A stretch of DNA of 64,000 nucleotides. Origin: Oxytricha trifallax. Taxonomy: Eukaryota > Ciliophora > Spirotrichea > Sporadotrichida > Oxytrichidae. Under the pieces are notes generated by a model. The model was not told the origin of the DNA, searched no databases, and saw only the letters and a list, made by a program, of their open reading frames with translations. Location: positions 1 to 64,000 of the forward strand of contig ARYC01002031.1 in NCBI GenBank assembly GCA_000711775.1, given 5' to 3'. This document shows positions 1 through 10,309 of this stretch, one piece after another. Within the stretch, counting starts at the first letter, position 1. The number at the start of each line of letters is the position of its first letter. The translations under genes were made by a program, and so were the position numbers.

Positions 1-180
1 CCCCAAAACCCCATTTAATATAAGTATCAAAACCCCAAAACCCCGAGTTATACCCTCCCCAAAACCCCATTTAAAGTATATATCAAAACCCCAAAACCCC
101 AAAACCCCATAAAAAAGCCACGAGGGAAAAATCGACTTTATCCCCTCCGCAAAACCCCATTTAATATATAACAAAACCCC
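1..180. repeat. Degenerate telomere-like C4A4 blocks
   Basis: Runs of CCCCAAAACCCC alternate with short AT-rich spacers (ATTTAATATA-type). A composite unit of a C4A4 block, an ATTTAA spacer and another C4A4 block recurs at about 1, 56 and 147. C4A4 reads 5'->3' on the strand that begins at base 1, the orientation expected at a left chromosome end. It is not a pure array, so this is subtelomeric or interstitial telomere-like DNA rather than a telomere added in the macronucleus. Confidence 0.85.
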
Positions 181-928
181 AAAACCCACCTGTAAGCAAA
201 AGAAAACCCTCCTGTAAGCCAAAGAAAACCCACCTGTAAGCCAAAGAAAACCCATCTCTAAGCCAAAGAAAACCCATCTCTAAGCCAACGAAAACCCACC
301 TGTAAGCCAACGAAAACCCACCTGTAAGCCAACGAAAACCCACCTGTAAGCCAAAGAAAACCCACCTGTAAGCCAAAGAAAACCCACCTGTAAGCCAAAG
401 AAAACCCACCTGTAAGCCAAAGAAAACCCACCTGTAAGCCAAAGAAAACCCACCTGTAAGCCAAAGAAAACCCACCTGTAAGCCAAAGAAAACCCACCTG
501 TAAGCCAACGAAAACCCACCTGTAAGCCAACGAAAACCCACCTGTAAGCCAACGAAAACCCACCTGTAAGCCAAAGAAAACCCACCTGTAAGCCAAAGAA
601 AACCCACCTGTAAGCCAACGAAAACCCACCTGTTAAGCAAAAGAAAAACCACCTGTAAGCCAAAGAAAACCCACCTGTAAGCCAAAGAAAACCCACCTGT
701 AAGCCAACGAAAACCCACCTGTAAGCCAACGAAAACCCACCTGTAAGCCAACGAAAACCCACCTGTAAGCCAAAGAAAACCCACCTGTAAGCCAAAGAAA
801 ACCCACCGTAAGCCAAAGAAAACCCACCTGTAATGCCAGAGAAAACCCATCTGTAATGCCAAAGAAAACCCACCTCTAATGCCAAAGAAAACCCACCTCT
901 AATGCCAAAGAAAACCCACCTGTAAGTA
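181..928. repeat. 22-bp tandem satellite, about 34 copies
   Basis: The unit is AAAACCCACCTGTAAGCCAA followed by AG or CG (22 bp). The AAAG and ACGA variants come in short runs, which suggests local amplification. The last units drift to CTCTAATGCC. Because 22 is not a multiple of 3 and the unit has no minus-strand stop, all three minus frames stay open and give long repetitive ORFs. These are artefacts of the repeat, not genes. The AAAACCC core resembles the adjacent C4A4 blocks, so the satellite may derive from telomeric sequence. Confidence 0.9.
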
Positions 929-1639
929 AAATAAATCCAATCAAAGATATCCCTAACATCAATTGTTTATTTTTATTTTGATTTCTTGATTTTATCAAAA
1001 TTATTTTTTAATTTATAGTTGAGATAGTTAAATTTTACTCATTCCACTAAATTTCATTATTCTTATTTTTGTTATTCCACCCCAAAGTATGACAATTATT
1101 CTCATTATTTTTTTTAAACTATTTTCTATTAAATATTGATAACCGTAAAATCTTTAATTTTATTGAGTGATTTTTTTTTAATTTTAAATTACTTTTAATT
1201 ATAAGACTTCTATTTACAATTTATCGCGAAAATAATAATTCTTGTTTTTGAATTTTTTAATGCTATTTTATTTATATTTTTAAGATCTTTTTTCAATTTT
1301 ATTTGCTTAATTATTCCAAGTATGGTATATATTTTCAAGATTTAGTAATTTATTATTTTCAATTTAGTTTTAAATTATTTGTAATCTTTTCAATTTAAAT
1401 ATTTCTTATTTTTACAATTCTATTTATTATTATTTGGTTCTATTAGTTTAGTATTATTTTAAATTAAACTTATTTTCTGCAAATACAAATTGACATAAAC
1501 TAATTTGTTAAGATTTCTTAATCTTTGAAGTATGTTACAGCTTAGATTATATTTATTCACGTTCTTTTCATAAGTTTACCTATTTTAAGGTTCCATATTA
1601 AATTGTAGGATTTATACAACATTATCCAGAAGTCTTTAA
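929..1639. other. AT-rich spacer, no gene seen
   Basis: Very AT-rich DNA with long T and A tracts and frequent stops, including TGA. I see no coding frame or recognisable repeat. Confidence 0.6.
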
Positions 1640-2435
1640 ATTATATTTTTGAATTCATTTATTTGAAGACTTTTTAACATGAAATAATTCAATTTTAAGA
1701 GTTTAGGCTTAGAAATTAATATATAGATTCAGAAGTAAAGAAAATCCATATCGATACATAACTTTACATTGCAAGATACTTTTATGACTATAACATATTA
1801 TACAGTTGGTTTATTCTTCCCAACAATGGAAGGTACCAAGATTTATTCTTGAAAGCAATACTTTGTGAGGAGAAGAAAGCTTTTAAAAATAAAAGTTAAA
1901 ACTATTAGAGTTTCTAAACTACACTTCGATTTTAATTACTCATCTTAATGAATAATCCATAAAAGATGAGAAAGTTGTTGTTTTTCCTAACAAGAAACAA
2001 CTCTCTAATAAACTACAAAAGAGATACGTTTTTTTGGAGCTATTGGTACAACAATAGAGAAGTACTTATAAGAAATAATATAAGAAGCTAATAAGAAACA
2101 GTATTATATCTCTCCTTAAGAATAGAAGAAGCAAGTCATTATAATAAGGTCAGCTTGTATAAATAGATTTTAGAAGCATCCTTATCTTTCAAGTAATCTT
2201 GACTTATAATTTTGAAGTATAATCAGGCATGGAATATATCTAATAGTATGCTAAGGCTCATAAAGATAAAAATAGAAGAAAGTTTATTTAGTTAGCAAGA
2301 GACTCATAAATATAATTAAATGCCAGAAAATATGAACATTGATGTGTGTAATTGCAGTAAGAACAAACTTAGAATCTGCAAAGCATTAAGAAGAAGTAAA
2401 AAAGAAAAATCCAAATCCTTTAAACGGGTCATTTA
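1640..2435 (+). pseudogene. TBE 22-kDa ORF remnant
   Basis: The clearest match is at about 1800-1890, where a segment around GGAAGGTACCAAGATTT and GAGGAGAAGAAAGC aligns with the intact copies at 22060-22130 and, inverted, at 48020-48070. Flanking stretches (1730-1800, 1960-2110, 2330-2400) also align loosely. Multiple stops and indels show it is non-functional. The function of the TBE 22-kDa protein is not established. Confidence 0.75.
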
Positions 2436-2449
2436 ATATGTAAAAATAT

Positions 2450-4080
2450 TTTATTCATTTAGTCTCTAACTCATTAATAAACATTCATTCTCCTTTTCTT
2501 GGCCATATCCTAGTCTTATCTTTATTTAGTCTCATGCAACTACTTTATATTTAGTCTACTGTATCGATAGGTAAATCATGCATTTCCTCTTTTAGGTGTA
2601 AGTTAAAATTTTTTCACATCTGCAGAAGCAACCCCTGTGCCTTTGAATTTTTGGATATATCAAAGCTGGCTTATCTAATTTTTTTTGGATTATAACTAAC
2701 TCTAATTAGATACAGAATATTGTTCTAAAAAGGTGATTTACTAAGGTTTTATCCATTAATTTTGGTTTAGTAGTCACTAGATGACTTCATGAAATTCTAT
2801 ATAGATTTAAGGATAATTCTAGATAGATTTTAAAATCTTAATCTACTTTTGGTTGGAAAATTGAAATAAATTTACCTAAAAGAGGTATTAGTTTATAAAA
2901 ACAGTAGCTTCCTGTAGAAATTCTTGATTTGACTCAATTCCATTAAATTATGTGATATAAAAACGTTTTATATAATTTTATGAATTAGTCCTTATAATCT
3001 TTCTTATAATCTTAAGTCTTATGAACTGAGAAGTTGCCAACAAAAAAATGATATTTTAATCGTTGTACTTGTCTCTCTTATGCAAGAATTCAATATTATG
3101 CTTCCGTTTAATGATAAAGAGAACGAAGGACACAAGTTTCTAGATATGAATCTTTACTGATACCAGCTAGAATTGTTATAGTGACAACCTTTATTTATTA
3201 ATCATATCTTTATTTTAATTAACAAAGTCGAATGGCATTGCAATATTAATCATCTACTTCAATCTATTGAAAATCTTGAATGTTTTTCCATTTTTCTAGT
3301 AATTATTTCTATTGTGCATGGTGAAATGCGTATAAAAGGAAAATTGTGATGAAAAAGTACAATTCGCTAATTAAAGTGGAAATAGTGCTTAATACTTTAA
3401 AGTTTTAGTATAGCAGAAGTAGTCAATATTTTAAAAATAGAACTTTTATTTTCTTACATGATGAGCTTTTGAAGTTCTACTGAAATTACAATTTAAAATA
3501 AGAATTTGATAATTAAAAATGCAACTAATTAGAAATTATAGAAAATTAAAAAATGTCTTTGCAGAAGATGCTGTGTAACTCACTTAAAATTTACTTTACA
3601 AAAAATATATCTTTATTTTAATTTTCAGGGGTTGCACATAGTATGAGTTGAGGTGGGAACAGACAAATATTTCGCAGAGCATCTGAGAAAAATGGTTAAG
3701 GAGTATTTAAATATGCCAATGGTTAAATCTTAAAAGGAACATGGAAAGACTATGAAATGTTTTTTAGATTTACTTTTTGTATATTGGCTAGTTCATTTCA
3801 TTTATTATTTATAGAAATGCTATAATCATTTATTTTCTTAATTATTTATCATGAATGCTAAACTGGTAGAAACAGTCATACCTAACATTTGAGACATTCT
3901 TGAGTAATAAATTTTTTTTTATAGTTGCAATCTCAGTAAAGGTTGACTTTGTCTTTATTAATGCTCATACCATACTTAAGCTCGCCCAAGCAATAAAATT
4001 AAAAATTCATCATCATGAATAAACTCTAAAATTCGCTAATTTCTACCTCTCATTTTGCAAATTTGTCTCATATCTAAAAT
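2450..4080 (-). pseudogene. TBE transposase remnant
   Basis: Recognisable blocks on the minus strand are the C-terminal segment near 2545-2600 (CTACTGTATCGATAGGTAAATC), a segment near 2930-2960 matching the DDE glutamate region, one near 3000-3060 matching the second-aspartate region, and the N-terminal region at about 3950-4080. It is riddled with indels, carries added AT-rich sequence and cannot encode a transposase. Confidence 0.75.
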
Positions 4081-4152
4081 AACCCTAATAAGACCCCAAT
4101 TATACTCTACAAAAAGCCGCATTTTAATATCATTTAGAGGTTTTTGGTTTCG

Positions 4153-5115
4153 ATATATGAAAATATAATTATAGTAAATCTTATAGGGCTATTTTTAATA
4201 TATTACAATTGATTATTTAAAAAAAATATTATATTTATTAGTCTTAAATAACTATATTTAAAAAAAATATTTCATTCAACAATTTAGTATAAGAATTTAA
4301 TTTAATTGGAATTGAAAAATCTTAATAAGAGGAGAGTAATAATTTATTGAGAAAATATAATTAGTTCGCTAAATGTCTATTGATTTATGTATGTTAAGAT
4401 TATTATAAGCAGTATGTTATTCTATTTAGTTCTTAAATAATTTCTCTAATAATATAAATTATATTTTGCTAATATTGCTATAATTAAATAATAAAACTTA
4501 ATATGTTTATTTTTATTTTGCTTAAAAGTCTAAATTATTTTTCTAAAAAAAAGATATTATAAATTTCTCATGAAACTCTTTTATAAATCAATTAACTTAA
4601 TTTTAATAACTAAAAATTTATTATTCCTATAATTTCTTATAAAGGATATCTCTACATAAAGAACATATGAAAGAATTGATTACTTAAGATTTAAACGCAA
4701 TCCTACCATTCTAAGACTTAGATTAATATAGAAATAAATCATTCAGTCGCAAATATAGTTTAGACTTAGATCAACATGATAATTATAAATCATTCGAATC
4801 TGACTCAAATTTTTCCATAATAAGCTAAAAACTATTTCTTTTTATTTACATTCAAATCCCAATTTATTTTAATTCGATAGATAATATTTTATGTTTTTAT
4901 TGATGATAGTAAAGTTTGAGTTTAGGATTTTAATTTGAGAATTTAAGTATATATTTCATGTGAGTAATAATATAGAGAATCTTATTAGAAGCTTTGTTCA
5001 TTAACTCAGATTTAATATATTTTTGTATCAAATTATATTTTACAACAAAAAAATTATTCTTGTAGCTTTATAAAACCTTCTTATTATTCTGTATTTCTTT
5101 CTTACCTCAAACATT
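4153..5115. other. AT-rich DNA with a possible orphan coding segment at 4667-4840
   Basis: Mostly non-coding AT-rich sequence. From the ATG at 4667 about 55 codons read without TGA on the plus strand. The composition (Leu, Asp, Ser and Gln with several TAA codons) looks like the other ciliate genes here. The frame then runs into low-complexity sequence. It could be the first macronuclear-destined segment of a gene whose remainder lies elsewhere, perhaps the gene starting near 10310 beyond TBE copy 1. I could not find a convincing pointer pair. Confidence 0.35.
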
Positions 5116-5217
5116 CAAAACCCCAAAACCTCTTAGTAAAGTTTATAAGTGCTTTGATTAGTTGGGTAAAGTTGGGGTCTTATTAGGGTTAGTAGAGAAA
5201 TTAGACCAGTTTTCAAA

Positions 5218-6259
5218 ATGAGAAATAGAAATTAGCGAAATTTAGGGTCGATTTATGATGAGTAATATTTAGATTTACTGCTTAAGCTTAGGTATGGTGC
5301 GTGTATTAATATAGACTAAGCCAAACCAGTGATGAATTATTGTACGATTGCAAAGCTATTGTGTAAGAGTGCTTCAACTTTAGGTATCACTGCTTGCTAG
5401 CTGTTTAGCATTTCAATTCTGGTTCTTGATAACATCCTGCAAGAAGATGAAAGTTCTCTTAGCATTATATTCACTATCTCTGCGATTCTAAGACTCATAA
5501 GTATTGGGAAAATTTTCCACTAAACTAGCGAGCTGTAATGTTTCATCGCAGGTTTCCTGACATGCATATCTCTCCTTAGACTATAGCCAATTAGAAGAAA
5601 TGGTATTACTTTCAAGACTGTCAACAGAGTGAAGAGAGTGATTGATTTTTCAGTGCCATTTTATAATAATAATTTAAACTATATACATGATTAAATGCAG
5701 AGGGTTATAGATAATAACATCAAGTTCAGTGTTTACATTCAGCACCTTTATTAATAAGTCTTGGTACAAGAAGTATGATAATATAGAAGTGTTTGACTAA
5801 AAGATAAAGGTTGCCACTTATGTAATATTACCTGGTATTAGTGAAGATTCAGGCTTAGAAACTTATGTTATTCACCCTCGCTCTATTAATAGAGAGCAGT
5901 ATATAAAGTGCTTACATAAACTAAGAGATAAGTACAACAATCAAGAGATCATCCTGTTTGTTGATAACTTATCAGTTCATAAGACAAACGAGTCTAAGAA
6001 AGCTTATCAAGAGTTAAACATAACACCTGTGTATAACGTACCTTACAGTCCACAATTTAATGGAATTTAATTCTACTGGAGTTAGATTAAGACTCACTAC
6101 AAGAAGTTCCTGCTGTATCACCTTATGTATGATCTATCAATCGATAGAGTAGATCTCATACAGAGTAGTAGCAAGAGAGTGGGTAAAGACTAGACTACGA
6201 TATGTGCAAGAAAGAGTAGAATGAATGTTTATTAATAAGTGTTAGACTTAAATGAATGA
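5218..6259 (+). pseudogene. TBE1 transposase (42-kDa, IS630/Tc1-mariner DDE), inactive
   Basis: It aligns with the copy-3 transposase from ATG 5218 to the TGA at 6257-6259. Three lesions affect function. About 18 bp around 5732 are missing relative to copy 3, which removes the HADEA segment with the first catalytic Asp. The catalytic Glu codon (GAA in copy 3) is TAA, read as Gln in this code, near 6070. There are also frameshifts and an in-frame TGA at 5427-5429, the latter shared with copy 3. The VDNLSVHK segment (second Asp) survives. The protein cannot be a complete DDE enzyme. Confidence 0.85.
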
Positions 6260-6265
6260 ATTATT

Positions 6266-7034
6266 TCACATATCAAACAAACTCTTAAAAAAATTAGGCT
6301 CCTCTTTCTTTTCTTCCTCTGGTGCTTAACTTGGAGCCATGTTTCTTCTCTTTGAACCAGAACCAGCATCTATATTCATTTCATCAGGTTTTTAAAACTT
6401 TTTATAAAGTCTCTTGCTAACTTAATGAATGGTTTGAGACTTTCTATTTCTGTGGATTTTTGCATTCAGTTCCAGTTTTCAATACAAAGTTATATATAAA
6501 AGCTTACAAGAGTGATAAGGATACTTCTTAAATTCCGCAAGCAATCACTCGCTTATGAGTATGACTTGCTTCTTTTAATCTTCTGGAGAAATAGAGTAGC
6601 GTTTCTTGTGAGCTTCTTCAATTATTTCTCTAAGATAACCTTCTCTCAAAGTACCAAGTACACCAAAGAAGAAGTCCCTTTCTGGAAGTTTGCAAGAGAG
6701 TTGTTTCTTATTAGGAAGTTAAACTACCAACTCTTCATCTTTCATAGCATCCTTAGAGATTAGTGGCAGATATCTCTGGGTAGTTTGGTATTTCTATCAA
6801 CTTATTTTCATTATTTTTGAAGGCTTTCTTCTCATCACACAATATAGCTTTTAAGAATGATATTTTGGTACCTTCCATCGTTGAAAGGAATAGACCGACT
6901 GTATATTATGTTGATAATCATCAATTTATTTTACCATGTTAAGTGATGTATCGATAGAGATCTTCCTTGCTCCTGAATCTTGAAATCATTTCTAGGGCCT
7001 CCAACTTTTTCATTGTTGCTCTCATTGATTCCAT
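6266..7034 (-). pseudogene. TBE1 22-kDa ORF, frameshifted
   Basis: Starts at ATG 7034 (MESM...) and ends at the TGA at 6266-6268, convergent with the transposase and 6 bp beyond its stop. An in-frame TGA appears after about 37 codons relative to the copy-3 frame, and further indels follow. Basic and charged residues dominate. No known domain was recognised. The layout is the same in all three TBEs. Confidence 0.75.
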
Positions 7035-7199
7035 CTTTGTATCTTTTCCTATTAATGAATTTCAAGTTTTAATTTATATACTTATGGATCCTATTGTTTA
7101 AAATCTTACTATTTAATATGGGCATCTTATAGGAACTCAACACTGTAAAGATACGCGGAGAAAGTTTGCAGAAGCTGTAACAAACTTCAGAGATGGAGC

Positions 7200-7470
7200 T
7201 CCATTTTTATCAATTTAGTTCCATTAAATTGTACTAAAATTGTTTAAATTTAATTAGTACCGGTACTAAATTGTTTAAGTTTAATTGGTACCAATTTAAT
7301 AGTACCAAAACTTAATTAGCACCTAGTTTTAATCCAGTGAGGTTTTAATGGAAAAGTTACAATCTGGTTCAAAACTTAATTGGTACCAGTAAACTGGACT
7401 TTATCTGAGTTGGTACCAAAATAAAAATTATTAAGGGTAAAAATTAGAAAAGTTATAGTTATAAATTACA
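7200..7470. promoter_or_regulatory. TBE1 divergent intergenic region with GTACC-centred repeats
   Basis: This is the head-to-head gap between the 22-kDa gene (reverse) and the zinc-finger/kinase gene (forward). It carries many copies of AATTAGTACC / GGTACTAAATT and AATTGGTACC-like words in both orientations. The same pattern recurs at 48390-48620 in copy 3. A bidirectional promoter or protein-binding array is an inference from position and repetition. Confidence 0.5.
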
Positions 7471-7594
7471 GAGAAGTATGGTTGCTTACACCTGAAATCA
7501 AACTATGGTTTTCGCATACGTTGCTCCTTTGAAGAGAGGCTCTTCTAAATGCTTGTAGTAGCTTTATAATAGAAATTTAAAATTGAATTTAAAC

Positions 7595-9020
7595 ATGGCG
7601 GCTAACTTAAATCGTAAAGCTGCTGGTTTAGGAACTGGTTAATCATAGCTCAACTTTGGTTCAAATAAGAAACCAGAAGTTATATACATTGAGAAGGAAT
7701 TAGAGCTGAGATCTCTTGTATTTTAATCAAGCGTATTCTATATAAAAATTTAAAACATGAAAAAGTCAACAAAAGTGAGAGTCTAAACATTAATAGAAGT
7801 TGCTGAGTAAGTCAAGGAACCTCTACAGATTGAAAAGATAAAAACTTTTGAATGCTAAGAATGCTAAAATTTCTTCTCGACCGATTCTAGTTTGAAGAGA
7901 AATATTAAAGAGGTCCACTCTGGTAAGGCTAAGGTGCATTTTGAGCATGATAAGGTTGATGTCAGGTACTAGTGCACGACTTGTGAGAAGTCTTATACTC
8001 ATTCAGCTAGAGTTAAGAAGCATATGCAGAAGCATCACCTAAGTGAGTTCTTAATTTAAGATAAAGAGACACAGAAATTAGTGCCCGCTAAAAGAAAATC
8101 TCATAATCTTGAGACTTAAAAAGAACAACAGGAGAAGCTCAACAGGCAGAGGCGAATAGAATTAATGAATCAACCTGCTTTTAATGTCTTTTTAGCATGC
8201 TTTTAAGAGAGAGCCATGTATATTCCTGCACTAAATGCAGTAGACCTTAGCAGTTGTATTGAAAACTACTTACATATAAACTTACCTGCTAAATAAAGCA
8301 AAACTCAAAGTGATTGATGACTATGGCTACAAAGTATATCCTTTCAACTATCTCCTTAAAAACAAGAAGTATCAAAATGAGTATGCTAACGAATATATCG
8401 TACTTAGAGAGGCTTAGAAAAAAGATTGCAAGAACTTGCTCAAACTTGATGGTGTTATTTTAGGGTTTGGTTTCATCGTGCTAAGGCTAAAAAAAGTTTG
8501 AAATGACTCTCCGAGATTATCTATATCAAAACAGATACCCAGATGACTTAAATGATATTCTATCTAATATGATAAAGGGTGTATAGGAACTTCACGAGCT
8601 TGGATATGTTCATAGAGATTTGAAGCCAGAAAATGTTATGCTAAACCTTTGCCCTTTAGAAGTAGTCATAATTGAATTTAATAGATCCTAAAGATAAGAG
8701 ATTGTAACCTTAGCAAAGGTTCTTGGTACTCCAGGTTACTTCCCAATCAGAGAAAAATGGGCAAATGACTCTATTTAGTGGGATGTTTGGGCAGTAGCTG
8801 CAATAATATTAGAAAACGAAATGGAAAGTATGTCTTACTTGGTACAAAATATGAATAGCAGAGAAGCACATAAAGCTAGATGATATATGCTAAGAAATAA
8901 AAAAGATTGTAGAGAAGATAATAGTAAGAGCCCCAGCATATCCAAGACAATCCTTAGACGATATGATTGTGCCACTAAAGAAAGCTACACAACAAAGACA
9001 AGCAGATAAAATTCGTTTGA
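7595..9020 (+). pseudogene. TBE1 57-kDa zinc-finger/kinase-like gene, frameshifted
   Basis: Aligns with the copy-3 gene at 48787-50234. It begins at ATG 7595 (MAANLNRKA) and ends at the TGA at 9018-9020. Two C2H2 fingers are recognisable at about 7850-8050. The kinase-like half includes HRDLKPEN near 8605-8635. The Asp of the DFN motif is Glu here. Several one- or two-base indels break the frame, for example near 8295 and 8870. Probably non-functional. Confidence 0.8.
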
Positions 9021-9159
9021 TTAAATTAAACTAATATTCATTAAATACGTATTAATCACTCACAAAATCTGCCTTTTCTCTACTAACCCTAATAAAACCC
9101 CAACTTTACCCAACTAATCAAAGCACTTATAAATCTCACTAAGGGGTCTTGGGGTTTTG

Positions 9160-9326
9160 ATTAATTGCAATTAATCGCTTCTATTGACTTAAATCTTTCC
9201 ATTATTAAATTATATTTACGTTAATATTTTTCTAAAAATTAAAAATACTTTCATATCTTTTATATTTTTGTATTTTTCTTACAATTTTAATAATAGTAAG
9301 TTATTTTAATGAATTAAGCTAATATA
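9160..9326. other. AT-rich flank of TBE copy 1
   Basis: AT-rich, beginning with the ATT target duplication (9160-9162). No gene seen. Confidence 0.5.
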
Positions 9327-9815
9327 AAGGAAGGAGGGGGGAAAGTCCTGCACTCGAGGAAGTTTCCTGCACGCTTTAATTTTTTTATGTTAAATTTAAC
9401 ATAAATTAACAAAATTAATATTTTTTTACCCATTAAATATTAAGAGCATATCGCTCATCATTGAAGTAGTTAAAGAAAATATAGTCTATCATTATAAAGA
9501 CATGGTAAGAACAAGAAAAATTCAATCAGAATTTCAATAAAAATTGGATAGAATATTTGGAATTACTATAACAGAACCTATAAATATTAGATGAAAAATG
9601 TCAGAGTTGTTGGAATCTGAAGAGAGATATTGACTATTGATTAAAAAATTAAAGTATAATTAAATGTTGAAATTAGTCCTGAAGTTAGTTGATAGTTTTT
9701 ATAAAGATTAATTTAATTAAAAAAATAAAAATTAAAAAAATTTAAAAGAGTGCAGGAAACTTCCCTAAATTTTTTTTTTATCATAAACCGGTGCAGGAAA
9801 CTTCCCCCCCTAAAG
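9327..9815. mobile_element. MITE-like element with doubled inverted repeats
   Basis: The left end has a G-run followed by GGGAAAGTCCTGCAC (about 9333-9353) and then GGAAGTTTCCTGCAC (9358-9372). The right end has GTGCAGGAAACTTCCC (9750-9765) and GTGCAGGAAACTTCCCCCCC (9791-9810), so each end carries two copies of the inverted motif. The roughly 380-bp interior is AT-rich. It has only a 30-codon ORF from an ATG at about 9502 in the ciliate code, and no transposase. Short, non-coding and bounded by inverted repeats, it fits a non-autonomous element. The exact boundaries and target duplication are uncertain. Confidence 0.6.
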
Positions 9816-10272
9816 GAAGCTCGAAATGTTTAGAAAAATTAAATTTTTTATGCAAAATTTAGGATTTATGTTTGCCAGTAATTAAGCTGGGTGATTAAAC
9901 TCGCATTTAATTTTGTATCTCTATATCCAATACAATAATTAAGCACCTATTAAATATAGATATTATACAGATTAAATAATGTAAATCATGAATCAAGTTC
10001 TAAGAATAGCCATGTAATTCAATAGTGAACACAATAAGGGAATTTTAAAAAAATCTCATTAAATATATTAAATGTGAGATAAGTTTAAATAAAAAAATTA
10101 AAACTTTATAGGAGTTCTTTTAAATAAATATATACTCAACTATACATATATCAATTGCTTTATCTCACCTAAATTTAATATTAAGTATAAAAAACAAAAT
10201 TAAAACTATTTCAAAGAATATCTGAGATTAATGACGAATTTCTAAATTTAACCACTAAGAAAAACATTTATT
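9816..10272. other. AT-rich spacer, no gene seen
   Basis: AT-rich with frequent TGA in all frames. No coding frame recognised. Confidence 0.5.
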
Positions 10273-10297
10273 TAACAACTAAGGGTTTTGGGGTTTG
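10273..10297 (+). mobile_element. Solitary TBE-like terminus
   Basis: TAACAACTAAGGGTTTTGGGGTTTG followed by AAT closely resembles the right ends of the complete TBEs (CTCACTAAGGGGTTTTGGGGTTTTG, then AAT). Only vague similarity extends upstream (CATTTATTTAACAACTAAG). It may be the last trace of an old insertion beside the coding region that begins at about 10310. Confidence 0.4.
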
Positions 10298-10309
10298 AAT
10301 TAACTTAAA

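Larger units (their letters stand above)
1640..4152 (-). mobile_element. Decayed TBE transposon relic, lacking its 57-kDa gene end
   Basis: The order of similarity matches TBE copy 2 (19783-23850). A 22-kDa gene remnant reads forward from about 1640-2435 and a transposase remnant reads backward from about 2450-4080. The right terminal segment (about 4085-4152) still shows the CTAATAAGACCCC block and a mutated G4T4 end near 4137-4152. The half that should carry the zinc-finger/kinase gene is absent, so the element is truncated at about 1640. Substitutions and indels are everywhere and no reading frame is intact. Strand is given by the transposase. Confidence 0.8.
5116..9159 (+). mobile_element. 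TBE: TBE transposon copy 1 (4,044 bp)
   Basis: The ends are CAAAACCCCAAAACC at 5116 and a slightly mutated inverse (AAGGGGTCTTGGGGTTTTG) ending at 9159. The target duplication ATT lies at 5113-5115 and 9160-9162 and fits the ANT rule for TBEs. Three genes occur in TBE order: transposase forward, 22-kDa protein reverse, zinc-finger/kinase protein forward. It is the same subfamily as copy 3 (46260-50373) but more decayed. It lies in AT-rich DNA, not obviously inside a coding segment. Confidence 0.93.

Noticed and set aside
1..180. Macronuclear telomere or end of a nanochromosome
   Set aside because: The C4A4 runs are broken by AT-rich spacers and lead into a satellite. A macronuclear telomere would be a short pure array directly beside a gene.
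161..885. Long minus-strand ORFs with repeated aromatic-rich peptide
   Set aside because: They are translations of the 22-bp satellite, which lacks minus-strand stops in every frame. The same repeat pattern appears in all three frames.
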